Below the pieces are notes generated by a model. The model was given only the letters and a program-made list of their open reading frames with translations, had not been told where the DNA came from and made no database searches. 64,000 nucleotides of DNA from NCBI RefSeq assembly GCF_003201875.1, contig NZ_QJKD01000005.1, forward strand, positions 186,001-250,000. The letters are read 5' to 3'. The DNA is from Hungatella effluvii (GTDB taxonomy: Bacteria > Bacillota > Clostridia > Lachnospirales > Lachnospiraceae). Each line of letters starts with the position of its first letter. The stretch's first letter is position 1. A program made the translations under genes and the position numbers. Of the stretch, positions 8,148 through 16,482 are shown piece after piece.

Positions 8148-9473
8148 TCAGCCGTCTGCCCGCTGATATACCATTCGTCCGTCGATAAACTTCGCCTCTA
8201 TATCCCTGTCATCCGACATCAGGATCAACCGCTCCGTCCGCTCATAGCTGCTTCTCTCACAGTAGTCACGGATTCTGGAATCATCCAGGACCACAGCATC
8301 AAAACTGTATCCTTCTTCGAAGCTTCCAACGCTGTCCCACAGGCCCTCTCCCCCATGGGTTGCCAGATAAAATGCTTCCGCCAGTGACAGGACATTCTTC
8401 TTTGCATGAGGATCGTTTCCCCGCTCCGTAAATGCCCAACGTGCCTTCGACACGTGAATGGCATCGGTAATCGCACGCAGCAGAGAAAGTGTATTACTGC
8501 CCGCCATATCGCTTCCAAGCCCCACCCGGATGCCCTCCGCCAGATAGCGTTTCACCGGGGCAATCCCTCCGGAGCTGCTGATATTGGACTGGGGGCAGTG
8601 AGCGACAATCAGCTTTTCCCGCTTCTTCATCAGAGCAATCTCCTCCTCTGAAGAATAGACACAGTGAGCCATTACCGTCGGAACTGCGTCTCCAAACATA
8701 TGATACCTGTCGTAGCCCTCCCCATAAAATGAGATCTCCGGTTTCAGCTTACGTACCCATTCCATCTCGTCCAGCCCCTCGGACAGGTGAGACTGAACCG
8801 GAATTCCCTTCTCCACAGCCAGTTCTCCCAGTCCGCTCAGAAGTTCATCCGTACACGTCGGAATATAGCGGGGCGTAATCATGGGACGGCATTTCTTATA
8901 CTGCTTCTTTTCCGCACAGTCGCTCAGCCACCGTTTCGTCTCTTCCAGGCTCTCCCCCGTGGTCTCCAGCAGGCCGGGAATCGAATTCCGGTCCATATTT
9001 ACCTTGCCCACATAGGCCGCGATTCCCTTTTCCTCCAGCAGATCCATCAGAATCTCCGTGCTCTGCCGGTGAAGAGTCCCGAACATAACGCAACGGGTCG
9101 TCGTGGTTTTTAAAAGGTCGTCGGTCAGACGCTCATACGCTTTCTTTGCATATTCGCAGTCCTCATACCGTTTCTCATCTGGAAAAGCGTACTTCTCGAA
9201 CCACATATCCCAGTCCGGATTCTCCAGATTCATCCCGAGTCCCCGAAACGCGTACTGAGGCGCATGCATGTGCAGATCGCACATTCCCGGGAAAATGATT
9301 TTGCCTGTATAATCACAGACTCTTATTCCCTTCAGCTCATCCGGCAGTTCCTTCCAGATCCCTTTCACCTTTTCATTTTCGCATACCAGGAAACTCTCTT
9401 CCGCGAATACGAATTTGTCCGGTACCGGTGTATAGGCAATCGTTCCTTTTAAAGCAAATATCGTATGATTCAT
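8148..9473 (-). CDS. guaD: Guanine deaminase / amidohydrolase
   Basis: The 441-residue amidohydrolase-superfamily enzyme has metal-ligand and substrate motifs in the guanine deaminase order: PGMCDLHMHAPQY (residues about 60-72), PRYIPTCTDELL (the PRF-type guanine-pocket motif, about 200), HLSE, HC (AHCVYS), HCPQSN and GLGSDMAG. It would turn guanine into xanthine and ammonia using zinc. A related 8-oxoguanine- or pterin-like substrate is possible. The gene is 15 bases upstream of nothing else: its neighbours are the PfkB kinase before it and the cupin after it, all in one strand. No xanthine dehydrogenase is present. Confidence 0.88.
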   Translation of the reverse strand: MNHTIFALKGTIAYTPVPDKFVFAEESFLVCENEKVKGIWKELPDELKGIRVCDYTGKIIFPGMCDLHMHAPQYAFRGLGMNLENPDWDMWFEKYAFPDEKRYEDCEYAKKAYERLTDDLLKTTTTRCVMFGTLHRQSTEILMDLLEEKGIAAYVGKVNMDRNSIPGLLETTGESLEETKRWLSDCAEKKQYKKCRPMITPRYIPTCTDELLSGLGELAVEKGIPVQSHLSEGLDEMEWVRKLKPEISFYGEGYDRYHMFGDAVPTVMAHCVYSSEEEIALMKKREKLIVAHCPQSNISSSGGIAPVKRYLAEGIRVGLGSDMAGSNTLSLLRAITDAIHVSKARWAFTERGNDPHAKKNVLSLAEAFYLATHGGEGLWDSVGSFEEGYSFDAVVLDDSRIRDYCERSSYERTERLILMSDDRDIEAKFIDGRMVYQRADG

Positions 9474-9488
9474 CTCTATCCCCCGGTC

Positions 9489-10424
9489 CTAAATCGTCTT
9501 TTTAAATTCCGCCAGAAGCGTCTGCACCTCATCCATATGCGGGGCCGACTTAACTGCCCCCGCTTTCGTGGCTGTCAGAGCGCCCGCGCAGGAGGCAAAC
9601 AGCACGGCCTCGTCCAGAGGCATTTCCACCGACAGGGCATAGATAAATGCGCCGGCGAACACATCGCCCGCCGTTGTTGTGTCCACAACCGTCACCTTCG
9701 GCGCCGGAAATGTTAAAATCCGGTCAGGCGTCACCAGAACCGAACCCATTTCCCCCAAAGTAATCAGGGCATTTTTGACTCCCTGTGCCAGAAACCATTT
9801 ACCGGCTTCTATGGCAGACTCATAATCCGTCACTTCGATTCCCGTATAAAGGGTTGCCTCATGCTCGTTGGGTTTAATCCAGGTCAGATACGGATACAGC
9901 TCCGGATTAAACTTCGTCACGGGCGACGGATCTAAAAATACGGCCACATTCTTTTCATACGCTTTTTTAATGGCATACTCCACCATATCCAGATTCGTCT
10001 CAAACACAAAACTGGCCATAAATGCATCGTCAAACTCCTGGTCGGCCATATCGATATCTTCCTTCGTATAATGGCCGTGAGCCCCCGGAAAGACCATAAT
10101 GGCGTTATTGCCATCCTTATCGATCATGATGGGAGCCAGTCCCGTCTTCTCTCCGTCCACCATCCGGACATAATCCAGAGAGAGTCCGTACCCTGCGAAT
10201 TCCCTACAGGCCGTTTCTCCGCCCTCATCCCTGCCCAGCTTCTGAATCAAAACCACGTTTCCGCCAAGGATCGAGCAGGCGCAGGCATGATTGGAGCCTT
10301 TGCCGCCGCCCTCTGTAAAATAGTAATTTCCCGTCACCGTCTCACCCTTGTCCGGAATTCTGTCCCCAATCAAAAAATAATCCGTATGATAGCTTCCCAG
10401 CGTTATTAATTTCTTTGGCTTCAT
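9489..10424 (-). CDS. PfkB-family (ribokinase-like) sugar/nucleoside kinase
   Basis: The 311-residue protein has the PfkB layout: an N-terminal GSYHTDYFLIGDRIPDKGET strand, the GGKGSNHACA substrate motif (residues about 39-48), NEHEA in the middle, and the C-terminal ATP/catalytic motif DTTTAGDVFAGAF (residues about 246-258) with the base Asp present. Ribokinase usually reads DTTAAGD, so the third Thr is a mild variant. It probably phosphorylates ribose, a related pentose or a nucleoside delivered by the linked ABC importer. It sits 13 bases after the DapA-like aldolase gene and 15 before guaD. Confidence 0.9.
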   Translation of the reverse strand: MKPKKLITLGSYHTDYFLIGDRIPDKGETVTGNYYFTEGGGKGSNHACACSILGGNVVLIQKLGRDEGGETACREFAGYGLSLDYVRMVDGEKTGLAPIMIDKDGNNAIMVFPGAHGHYTKEDIDMADQEFDDAFMASFVFETNLDMVEYAIKKAYEKNVAVFLDPSPVTKFNPELYPYLTWIKPNEHEATLYTGIEVTDYESAIEAGKWFLAQGVKNALITLGEMGSVLVTPDRILTFPAPKVTVVDTTTAGDVFAGAFIYALSVEMPLDEAVLFASCAGALTATKAGAVKSAPHMDEVQTLLAEFKKTI

Positions 10425-10437
10425 TTCCGCTCCTTTG

Positions 10438-11328
10438 TCAAATCATGCCCATTTTTGTCAGTTCTTCCCTGATATAGTTCTTCTGCTCCTCCGTAGCCTG
10501 CGACATTGGCTGCCTCGGATATCCCATCGGCAGTCCGATCAGTTCACCGGCATACCGATATCCGGAATCCATCGGAGCGTGCTTTAAAATCGTCCGCACT
10601 TTCTGTACCCGGAACTGAAGTGCCCTTGCACCCTCGATATCACCTTTAAAATACGCGTCGCACAGCTCCTCGATCAGTTCCGGGAACATGATGGACACCC
10701 AGGATATGATCCCGCATCCGCCCAGAGCCAGTGTTGCAAAAATTGTCGAATCACTGCCCGCGATGCATTCAAAATGGCGTTCTTTCGGAATCAGCTCCAT
10801 GACACTCTGCAGATGAAGAATGTCCTGAACACTGTTTTTATAGCCTCTCACATTTTCATTTTCCTCCACCAGCCTTTTTACAAGCCTGGGTGAAAGAATG
10901 TTGTTGGTCTGAGGCGCGTTGTATACGTAAACCGGCAGTTTTGTCCTGCGGATCAGATTCGTATAATACTCGTAAATGGCATCTTCCTCATACGTGAAGG
11001 TATGAGGCTGCGCTATGCTGACCGCGTCCGCTCCCGCCTCCTCAAATGCTTTTATGGCTGTCAGAGCGTCCTCCGGCCGGTTCAGACAGATATTTCCCAT
11101 AACCGGGACCTGACCGTTCACGGTTTTCACAGTTTCACGGAGCATTTCAATCTGCTCATCCACGCTGGTCACCATGCATTCCGTCAGCCCGCTCACAAAA
11201 ATCGCATGAATCTTATGATCCAGCTGAAACTGCACCTGAGCCTTCAAAAGCTCATAGTCAATATTTCCCTCTTTGTCCATCGGAGCGATGGGTTCCGTCA
11301 TCGCTCCGTAAAATAAATAATCGTTCAT
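10438..11328 (-). CDS. DapA/NanA-family aldolase
   Basis: The 296-residue TIM-barrel class I aldolase shows the family's catalytic Tyr in YVYNAP (residues about 134-139) and the Schiff-base Lys in GYKNS (about 160-164), with the SGLTECMVTS loop replacing the GTTGE motif of true dihydrodipicolinate synthase. That loop change and the operon context argue against a lysine-pathway enzyme. It more likely condenses or cleaves pyruvate with an aldehyde or keto-sugar. It follows the BMP lipoprotein gene by 22 bases and precedes the kinase by 13. The substrate is unknown. Confidence 0.88.
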   Translation of the reverse strand: MNDYLFYGAMTEPIAPMDKEGNIDYELLKAQVQFQLDHKIHAIFVSGLTECMVTSVDEQIEMLRETVKTVNGQVPVMGNICLNRPEDALTAIKAFEEAGADAVSIAQPHTFTYEEDAIYEYYTNLIRRTKLPVYVYNAPQTNNILSPRLVKRLVEENENVRGYKNSVQDILHLQSVMELIPKERHFECIAGSDSTIFATLALGGCGIISWVSIMFPELIEELCDAYFKGDIEGARALQFRVQKVRTILKHAPMDSGYRYAGELIGLPMGYPRQPMSQATEEQKNYIREELTKMGMI

Positions 11329-11350
11329 TTTCGTTTCCTTTTCTCAAAGT

Positions 11351-12496
11351 TTACTTCGTCGTTCTCTCCAGAATCTCCGGAACTTCGAATTCCCCGTTCA
11401 CGATCTGCGCGGTCTTATCTTCAATTTTCTTAATTACATCTTCCGGAACGGCCGCATCGTATGGTGCCATGCCAATCGCCTCTTCCTTCAGTCCCATTCT
11501 CATGATTCCGCCCTTAAAGGTACCATCTGAAACGCTCTTTGCCGCCGCTAAATAGGCCTTGTCCGCATGGTCCAGGGCACTGGACAGTACGGTTCCGGGT
11601 GCCACTGCACTCTGATCCACAGAGGAACCGATTGCATACACGCCCTTTTCCTGTGCCGCCTGAATCGCTCCAAGCCCGGTCTTATCCGCAACATGGAAGA
11701 TGACATCGGCGCCGTTTTCAATCTGTCCCAGAGCCGCTTCTTTTCCTTTTGCAATATCATCCCAGCTGCCTGCAAATACATCAAACACCTGAATATCCGG
11801 ATTTATCTCTTTCGCGCCCAGCTTGTACGCCTCCGCGATTCGGATCATCGGAGGTAAGTCAGAACCAATGATGACTCCGATCTTGCCCGTCTTTGACATG
11901 GATGCCGCCAGCATGCCGGCCAGATATCCCGTCTCGTGCTCATTTAAGGAGATGGACGCCACATTGTCCGCTTCCACAGTTCCTGTATAGACCGCGTATT
12001 TTGTATCAGGATAATCCCCCGCAATCTTTGTCACAGACTCGCCATACTCCATGCTGTGTGCAAAGACCAGGTTGTATCCCTTGTTGGAAAAATCCCTCAA
12101 TGCCGGTTCCGCATCGGGAAGAGACACATTTTCTGAGAAATTAATCTCCGCTCCCATTTCACTTTCAATCGCTTTCATGCCATTGTAGGCAGCCGCGTTC
12201 CATCCGGCGTCGTTGACCGATCCGGTTACAATAAGAGCCGCCTTGAACTGTCCGTCCCCGGTTTTGGCGCTGTCTCCAGCCTTTGCGTCGTCCTTCTTTA
12301 CATCATCCGTCTTCGCGGTATCTCCGTCCACTGCCTCTGTCTTTTCCGCTTCCTTCTTTTCCGCTTCCTTCTCGCCAGCTTCCGTCTGTGCCGCCGTTGT
12401 GTCGCCTGCCGGCTGTTTTGCATTTCCGCCTGCGCATCCCCCCAGGAGCGCTGCAGTCAGTGCCGCTGCCATTACCAAACTCAGTTTCCTTTTCAT
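11351..12496 (-). CDS. BMP-family substrate-binding lipoprotein
   Basis: The solute receptor of the adjoining importer. The 381-residue precursor has a lipoprotein signal with lipobox LLGGC (Cys21) and then an unusually long charged linker (residues about 25-75, rich in AEKKEAEKTEA and DDVKKDDAK repeats) before the Bmp fold begins at FKAALIVTGSVNDAGWN. Further family motifs are HSMEYGE, GSDLPPMIR and HVADKTGLGAIQAA. BMP/PnrA proteins bind purine or pyrimidine nucleosides. An AAGGAGG site lies 6 bases before ATG. It follows the second permease by 105 bases, with a small TCAGCG/CGCTGA hairpin (12535-12549) in the gap that may tune expression of the receptor relative to the permeases. Confidence 0.93.
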   Translation of the reverse strand: MKRKLSLVMAAALTAALLGGCAGGNAKQPAGDTTAAQTEAGEKEAEKKEAEKTEAVDGDTAKTDDVKKDDAKAGDSAKTGDGQFKAALIVTGSVNDAGWNAAAYNGMKAIESEMGAEINFSENVSLPDAEPALRDFSNKGYNLVFAHSMEYGESVTKIAGDYPDTKYAVYTGTVEADNVASISLNEHETGYLAGMLAASMSKTGKIGVIIGSDLPPMIRIAEAYKLGAKEINPDIQVFDVFAGSWDDIAKGKEAALGQIENGADVIFHVADKTGLGAIQAAQEKGVYAIGSSVDQSAVAPGTVLSSALDHADKAYLAAAKSVSDGTFKGGIMRMGLKEEAIGMAPYDAAVPEDVIKKIEDKTAQIVNGEFEVPEILERTTK

Positions 12497-12601
12497 TTCT
12501 TCTCCTCCTTGTCGTTAGAAAGACATTTATACTTTCAGCGATTCGCTGATAGTTTTTTCTGATAAGTTTTGTTAATAGGTTTTGTTAATTGACTTGTCCT
12601 G

Positions 12602-13537
12602 TCATCCTTCCTTGCTGTATGCTTTTCCCAATGCGGCTGGTCCTTTGCTCCTCCCCACGACTCCGGCCAGTGCCACCACGGTCAGCACATAGGGAAGCAT
12701 AACCAGGAACTGATACGGAATCTGGAAGCCAAGTGACTGGAGCCTCAGCTGAAGAGCATCCGCAAATGCAAAGATAACGGAAGCAAACAGGACTCCCTTC
12801 GGATTCCATTTACCGAAGATAACGGCCGCCAAAGCGATAAAACCTCTACCTGCGGAAATATTGTCCATAAACATATTGAGCTGTCCGATGGTCAGACACG
12901 TCCCGGCCAGTCCGGTCAGCAGCCCACAGATGCACACCGCAGAATACCGCACGCCGTTCACGCTGACGCCCACGGTATCCACTGCCTTCGGGTTCTCCCC
13001 CACCGCCCGGATCTTCAGGCCAAAGCTGGTCTTGTACAGTATGATGGAAGACACCGGTACAAGAATAAATGCTGCATATACCAGAATATTGTGCTGAAAC
13101 AGGATCTCTCCCAGAAATGGAATGTTTTTCAGCACCGGAATCTCCAGCACCGGCAGGCTCTTTGCCTGAGGCGGAATCGGAAGCACACCGAACATAACCC
13201 GGTAAAGGAAACTGGTAAGCCCCGCGGCCGCCATATTTAAGGCGATTCCGCTGATCATCTGGTTAATCTGCAGGGTAACGCTCAAGAATGCCGCGACCAG
13301 GCCGACAAGCAGGCCGGAAGCCGCTCCAAACAGCACACCCACAGCCGCGCTGTTAAAATAGTAGGAGCCCAGAAAAGCACAGAATGCGCTGATCAGCATA
13401 ATCCCCTCCAGCCCGATATTTAAGATGCCCGCACGTTCCGAATACGTCTCCCCCAGCGCCGACAGAAGAATCGGGACCATCATGCGGACCGTGGCAGTCA
13501 AGAGACCCACAATAAATGTCATGCTTAAGATATTCAT
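12602..13537 (-). CDS. Nucleoside-type ABC importer permease 2
   Basis: An integral membrane protein of 311 residues with about eight to ten hydrophobic segments. Family motifs of the BMP-associated permeases (YufQ/NupC type) are ALGETYSERAGILNIGLEGIM near residue 28 and GENPKAVDTVGVSV (cytoplasmic coupling loop, about 178-191). It pairs with permease 1 to form the channel. The start ATG overlaps the stop of permease 1 by four bases (ATGA), with GGGGGGT 6 bases upstream, so the two are translationally coupled. Confidence 0.93.
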   Translation of the reverse strand: MNILSMTFIVGLLTATVRMMVPILLSALGETYSERAGILNIGLEGIMLISAFCAFLGSYYFNSAAVGVLFGAASGLLVGLVAAFLSVTLQINQMISGIALNMAAAGLTSFLYRVMFGVLPIPPQAKSLPVLEIPVLKNIPFLGEILFQHNILVYAAFILVPVSSIILYKTSFGLKIRAVGENPKAVDTVGVSVNGVRYSAVCICGLLTGLAGTCLTIGQLNMFMDNISAGRGFIALAAVIFGKWNPKGVLFASVIFAFADALQLRLQSLGFQIPYQFLVMLPYVLTVVALAGVVGRSKGPAALGKAYSKEG

Positions 13538-14613
13538 TCTGTCACCCCCCTGTCTTCCTTTTTCGATGTGAAAATATGGGGTTTCGGAAAGTGTTTCACT
13601 TCGCTGATCAGAACAAAGAACACGATCAATCCCTGAATCACACTGATTAAAGAGGTGGGAATGGCAGCGCTTCTCTGCATCTCATTAGCCCCCACCGTCA
13701 TTGCTGCAAAGAAGAATCCCGACACGAATACAGCCAGCGGATTCAGATTGCCGAGCAGAGCCACAACAACCGCCGTAAAACCATAGCCCGGAGAAAATGA
13801 ATTTAAAAGCCTGTGGTGCAGCCCCGAAATCTCCATCATCCCAGCCAAACCGGACAGACCGCCGCTGATGATCATCGTAGTAACCAGTGTCAGGGGAACG
13901 TTAATCCCCGATGCCCTCGCCACGGATAAACTGCTCCCCAGCAGTCTCACCTTGTAACCAAATGTACTCTTTTTAATGACAAAATACATGACGACAATTA
14001 AAATCAGCGTAAGGATCAGACCCGCGTGCAGCCTGGTCGCCTTTACCAGAATCGGAAGCTGTGCTCCTGCTCCCAGCTCCGCCGTCTGCGGATTGACCCC
14101 CGCCGGATCCTTTAACGGCCCTGTCACAAAATAGCTGACCACCCAGGTTGCTATGTAATTAAACATAATTGTGGTAATGATTTCATCGACTCCCAGCTTC
14201 GCTTTCATCATGCCCGGGATGCTGGCCCAGATACCGCCTGCTAAAACCGCGGCAAGCATGGTAACAGGAAGCAGAATGATCATGGGAAGATTTCCCAGCA
14301 CGACGCCGATCCAAGCGGTAGCCAATGCCCCCATCATGATCTGTCCTTCCGCACCCACATTAAAAATCCCGGCTTTAAACGACAGCGCCACGCCAAGACC
14401 TGCCAGCCACAATGGAGACGCTTTCACCAGCACCTCCGTAAAATTATAAAAGCTTCCAAATGCCCCGGTCAGAAGCGATTTATATGCCGTGACAGGATTT
14501 GCCCCTGCATACAGAATCAAAACTGCGCCAACCATCAGTGCCGCCGCAATTGCTGCCACCGGTTTCAGTAACTGCGCCAAAATTTTTCTCTTATCGTTCT
14601 GTTTTATCTTCAT
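13534..14613 (-). CDS. Nucleoside-type ABC importer permease 1
   Basis: A 359-residue membrane protein of the YufP/NupB type with the hallmark LSFKAGIFNVGAEGQIMMGA and the coupling-loop region LLGSSLSVARASGINV. I place the start at the ATG at 14613 (MKIKQNDKRK) because GGAG lies 9 bases upstream; in-frame ATGs at 14628 and 14631 and a TTG at 14643 are alternatives. It overlaps the end of the ATPase gene by 23 bases and the next permease by four. Together with the two-domain ATPase and the lipoprotein it makes a complete importer. Confidence 0.92.
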   Translation of the reverse strand: MKIKQNDKRKILAQLLKPVAAIAAALMVGAVLILYAGANPVTAYKSLLTGAFGSFYNFTEVLVKASPLWLAGLGVALSFKAGIFNVGAEGQIMMGALATAWIGVVLGNLPMIILLPVTMLAAVLAGGIWASIPGMMKAKLGVDEIITTIMFNYIATWVVSYFVTGPLKDPAGVNPQTAELGAGAQLPILVKATRLHAGLILTLILIVVMYFVIKKSTFGYKVRLLGSSLSVARASGINVPLTLVTTMIISGGLSGLAGMMEISGLHHRLLNSFSPGYGFTAVVVALLGNLNPLAVFVSGFFFAAMTVGANEMQRSAAIPTSLISVIQGLIVFFVLISEVKHFPKPHIFTSKKEDRGVTE

Positions 14614-16132
14614 TTTTCCGTTCTCCATCATGTACCCCGGCAATCATCAGGCCAATTTTCTCCACATCGTATTCCTCACGATTCATCACTCCCATGATTC
14701 TGCCCTGATGCATGACTGCCAGCCTGTCGCTGAGTGAAAGACATTCCTCCAGTTCCGTGGAAATCATCAGGATGGCAACACCGGAATCCCTCGATTCCAG
14801 CAGCTTCCTGTGAACAAATTCGACTGCCGAAATGTCAAGGCCTCTGGTAGGCTGTGCGGCAATCAGGATCTTCGGCTCTCTCGATACCTCTCTGGCCAGC
14901 ACCACCTTCTGCTGGTTGCCGCCGGAGAGACTCCCCGCCGGCGCGGCATAGCCGGTGGCCTTCACATTGTATTTTTCAATCATTTCCCCGGTGTATTGAT
15001 TGACCTTATCGTAATCGATCCATCCGCACCTGCTGAACTTCTTATCTCCATGGGTCTCCAGAATCATGTTGTCGGAAAGACTCATATCCAACGCCATTCC
15101 TTCCTTGTGCCGGTCCTGGGGAATATGGCCCATGCCTTCGCGGATTCTGTCCCGGACGGAGGTCCGGCTCATATCCCGGTTAAAGAACTCCACCTTCCCC
15201 TTCGTAATTTTACGAAGTCCAGTCACCGCTTCGACTACCTCAGACTGACCGTTCCCATCCACTCCGGCAACTGCAACGATTTCTCCTTCGTGTACAGTCA
15301 GGTTAATCTTGTCCAGAAGACGTTTCCCATCCTTTGCCGTCATGGAAAGGCCGCTGATCTTCAACGCTTCTCTTCCGGGTGCGTATTTCTTTCTCGGGAG
15401 GTCGGTGGCAATCGGATGCCCCACCATGAGCTGTGCCAGTTCCTCATTGCTCTTATCCCTGGCCGGTACAGTCACAATTGTCTTTCCGTTCCTTAAAATT
15501 GTGATTTTGTGGGCCAGATCCCTGGCCTCCATCAGCTTATGCGTGATAAAAATAACTGTTTTTCCCTGTTCCGCCAGTGTCCTGATGACAGTCCCCAGAT
15601 GCTCCGCTTCCTGCGGGGCAAGTACAGCGGTCGGTTCATCCAGAATCAGGACATTGGCCCCGCGGTACAGTGCCTTGATGATCTCCACCCTCTGCTGGCT
15701 TCCAACCGGAAGGTCGCACACCTTTGCCTTTGGATCCACATCCAGTCCGTACGTTTCGGATAATCTGCGGATTTCCTCCGACGCTTCTTCCAGATCGAGA
15801 AACGGCTCTCTCCGTGAACGTCTCCCCAGAACCAGATTCTCCACAACGCTCAGCTCCGGTATCAGCATAAAATGCTGGTGAACCATGCCGATGCCGAGAT
15901 GAATCGCTTCCTTCGGAGAATGGATTGCCACCTGCCTGCCGTCGAAGAAGATTTCCCCTGAAGTGGGCTGATACAGGCCGTAAATGATATTCATCAGAGT
16001 CGATTTGCCGGCTCCGTTCTCCCCCAGCAGAGCCCGGATCTCCCCCTTGCCCACGCTTAAGTTGATACGATCATTTGCGACTACATTTCCGAACTTTTTG
16101 GTTATATTTTGTAATTTTAAAAGCTCCTCCAC
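14591..16132 (-). CDS. Nucleoside-type ABC importer ATPase (two NBDs)
   Basis: A 513-residue double ATPase of the sugar/nucleoside (CUT2/BMP) class. NBD1 has Walker A GENGAGKST, Q-loop HQHFML, Walker B ILDEPTA and switch His in FITHK. NBD2 has the altered P-loop GVDGNGQSE, signature LSGGNQQK and Walker B IAAQPTRGLD, as is usual for this class. The start is best placed at the GTG at 16132 (VEELLKLQN), which has GGGAGGA 4-5 bases upstream and matches family N-termini; an upstream ATG frame reaching 16219 would add 29 residues with no ribosome site. It is the first gene of the operon. Confidence 0.93.
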   Translation of the reverse strand: MEELLKLQNITKKFGNVVANDRINLSVGKGEIRALLGENGAGKSTLMNIIYGLYQPTSGEIFFDGRQVAIHSPKEAIHLGIGMVHQHFMLIPELSVVENLVLGRRSRREPFLDLEEASEEIRRLSETYGLDVDPKAKVCDLPVGSQQRVEIIKALYRGANVLILDEPTAVLAPQEAEHLGTVIRTLAEQGKTVIFITHKLMEARDLAHKITILRNGKTIVTVPARDKSNEELAQLMVGHPIATDLPRKKYAPGREALKISGLSMTAKDGKRLLDKINLTVHEGEIVAVAGVDGNGQSEVVEAVTGLRKITKGKVEFFNRDMSRTSVRDRIREGMGHIPQDRHKEGMALDMSLSDNMILETHGDKKFSRCGWIDYDKVNQYTGEMIEKYNVKATGYAAPAGSLSGGNQQKVVLAREVSREPKILIAAQPTRGLDISAVEFVHRKLLESRDSGVAILMISTELEECLSLSDRLAVMHQGRIMGVMNREEYDVEKIGLMIAGVHDGERKNEDKTER

Positions 16133-16136
16133 GTCG

Positions 16137-16143
16137 TCCTCCC
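16137..16143 (-). promoter_or_regulatory. Ribosome binding site fixing the GTG start of the ABC ATPase
   Basis: Minus-strand GGGAGGA ends 4 bases before the GTG at 16132. No comparable site precedes the upstream in-frame ATG codons, so this decides the start. Confidence 0.75.
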
Positions 16144-16235
16144 TAATAATGTTATTATTTTTTAACATTTTCTGCCTTTTGGTTAGTTTTATGATAACTT
16201 TTTTTACATTTAAAGTCAATATTCGAAAAAATGTT

Positions 16236-16249
16236 TGTGAATACTCACA
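16236..16249. promoter_or_regulatory. Palindrome in the divergent promoter region
   Basis: TGTGA-ATAC-TCACA is a perfect 5-bp inverted repeat with a 4-base centre, about 105 bases upstream of the ABC ATPase start and 234 bases upstream of the DeoR gene. It may be an operator for the DeoR-type regulator. The 350-base region 16133-16482 otherwise contains AT-rich promoter sequence and the tandem repeat at 16361-16467. Confidence 0.35.
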
Positions 16250-16360
16250 TTTTGTTACTGTATAATTGTTAATTTTGACGTTTTTGGTAGGACAAATAGG
16301 GTTTTGTAGGGAATCCGTTTACATTTCGATACAAAAATGTTAATATCGAGTTAAGAAATG

Positions 16361-16467
16361 TTAGAGTTAAAAATATTAAATTTGGCGAAGTTAGAGTCGT
16401 TGAAGTTGGAATTGGCAAGGTTTGATTTGGTAAAGATTAGAATTGGTAAAAATTAGAATCAGCAAAA
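16361..16467 (+). repeat. Degenerate 15-bp tandem repeat, about seven copies
   Basis: Seven units follow one another: TTAGAGTTAAAAATA (16361), TTAAATTTGGCGAAG (16376), TTAGAGTCGTTGAAG (16391), TTGGAATTGGCAAGG (16406), TTTGATTTGGTAAAG (16421), TTAGAATTGGTAAAA (16437) and TTAGAATCAGCAAAA (16453). The consensus is about TTAGAATTGGTAAAG, with a single extra base before each of the last two copies. The array ends immediately before the GGGAGG ribosome site of the DeoR-type gene, so it forms its 5' leader or promoter. It is purine-biased on the plus strand and has no open frame. Confidence 0.8.
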
Positions 16468-16482
16468 TAAGGGAGGTCAATC

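Noticed and set aside
14810..15496. Plus-strand frame of 228 codons
   Set aside because: It lies antisense to the ABC ATPase gene, which carries all its motifs.
16236..16249. TGTGA-N4-TCACA as a CRP site
   Set aside because: CRP sites have a 6-base centre and this lineage does not use classical CRP; kept only as a possible operator for the DeoR-type protein.
16361..16467. Tandem repeat as a CRISPR array
   Set aside because: Units are 15 bp with no spacers and no cas genes are present.
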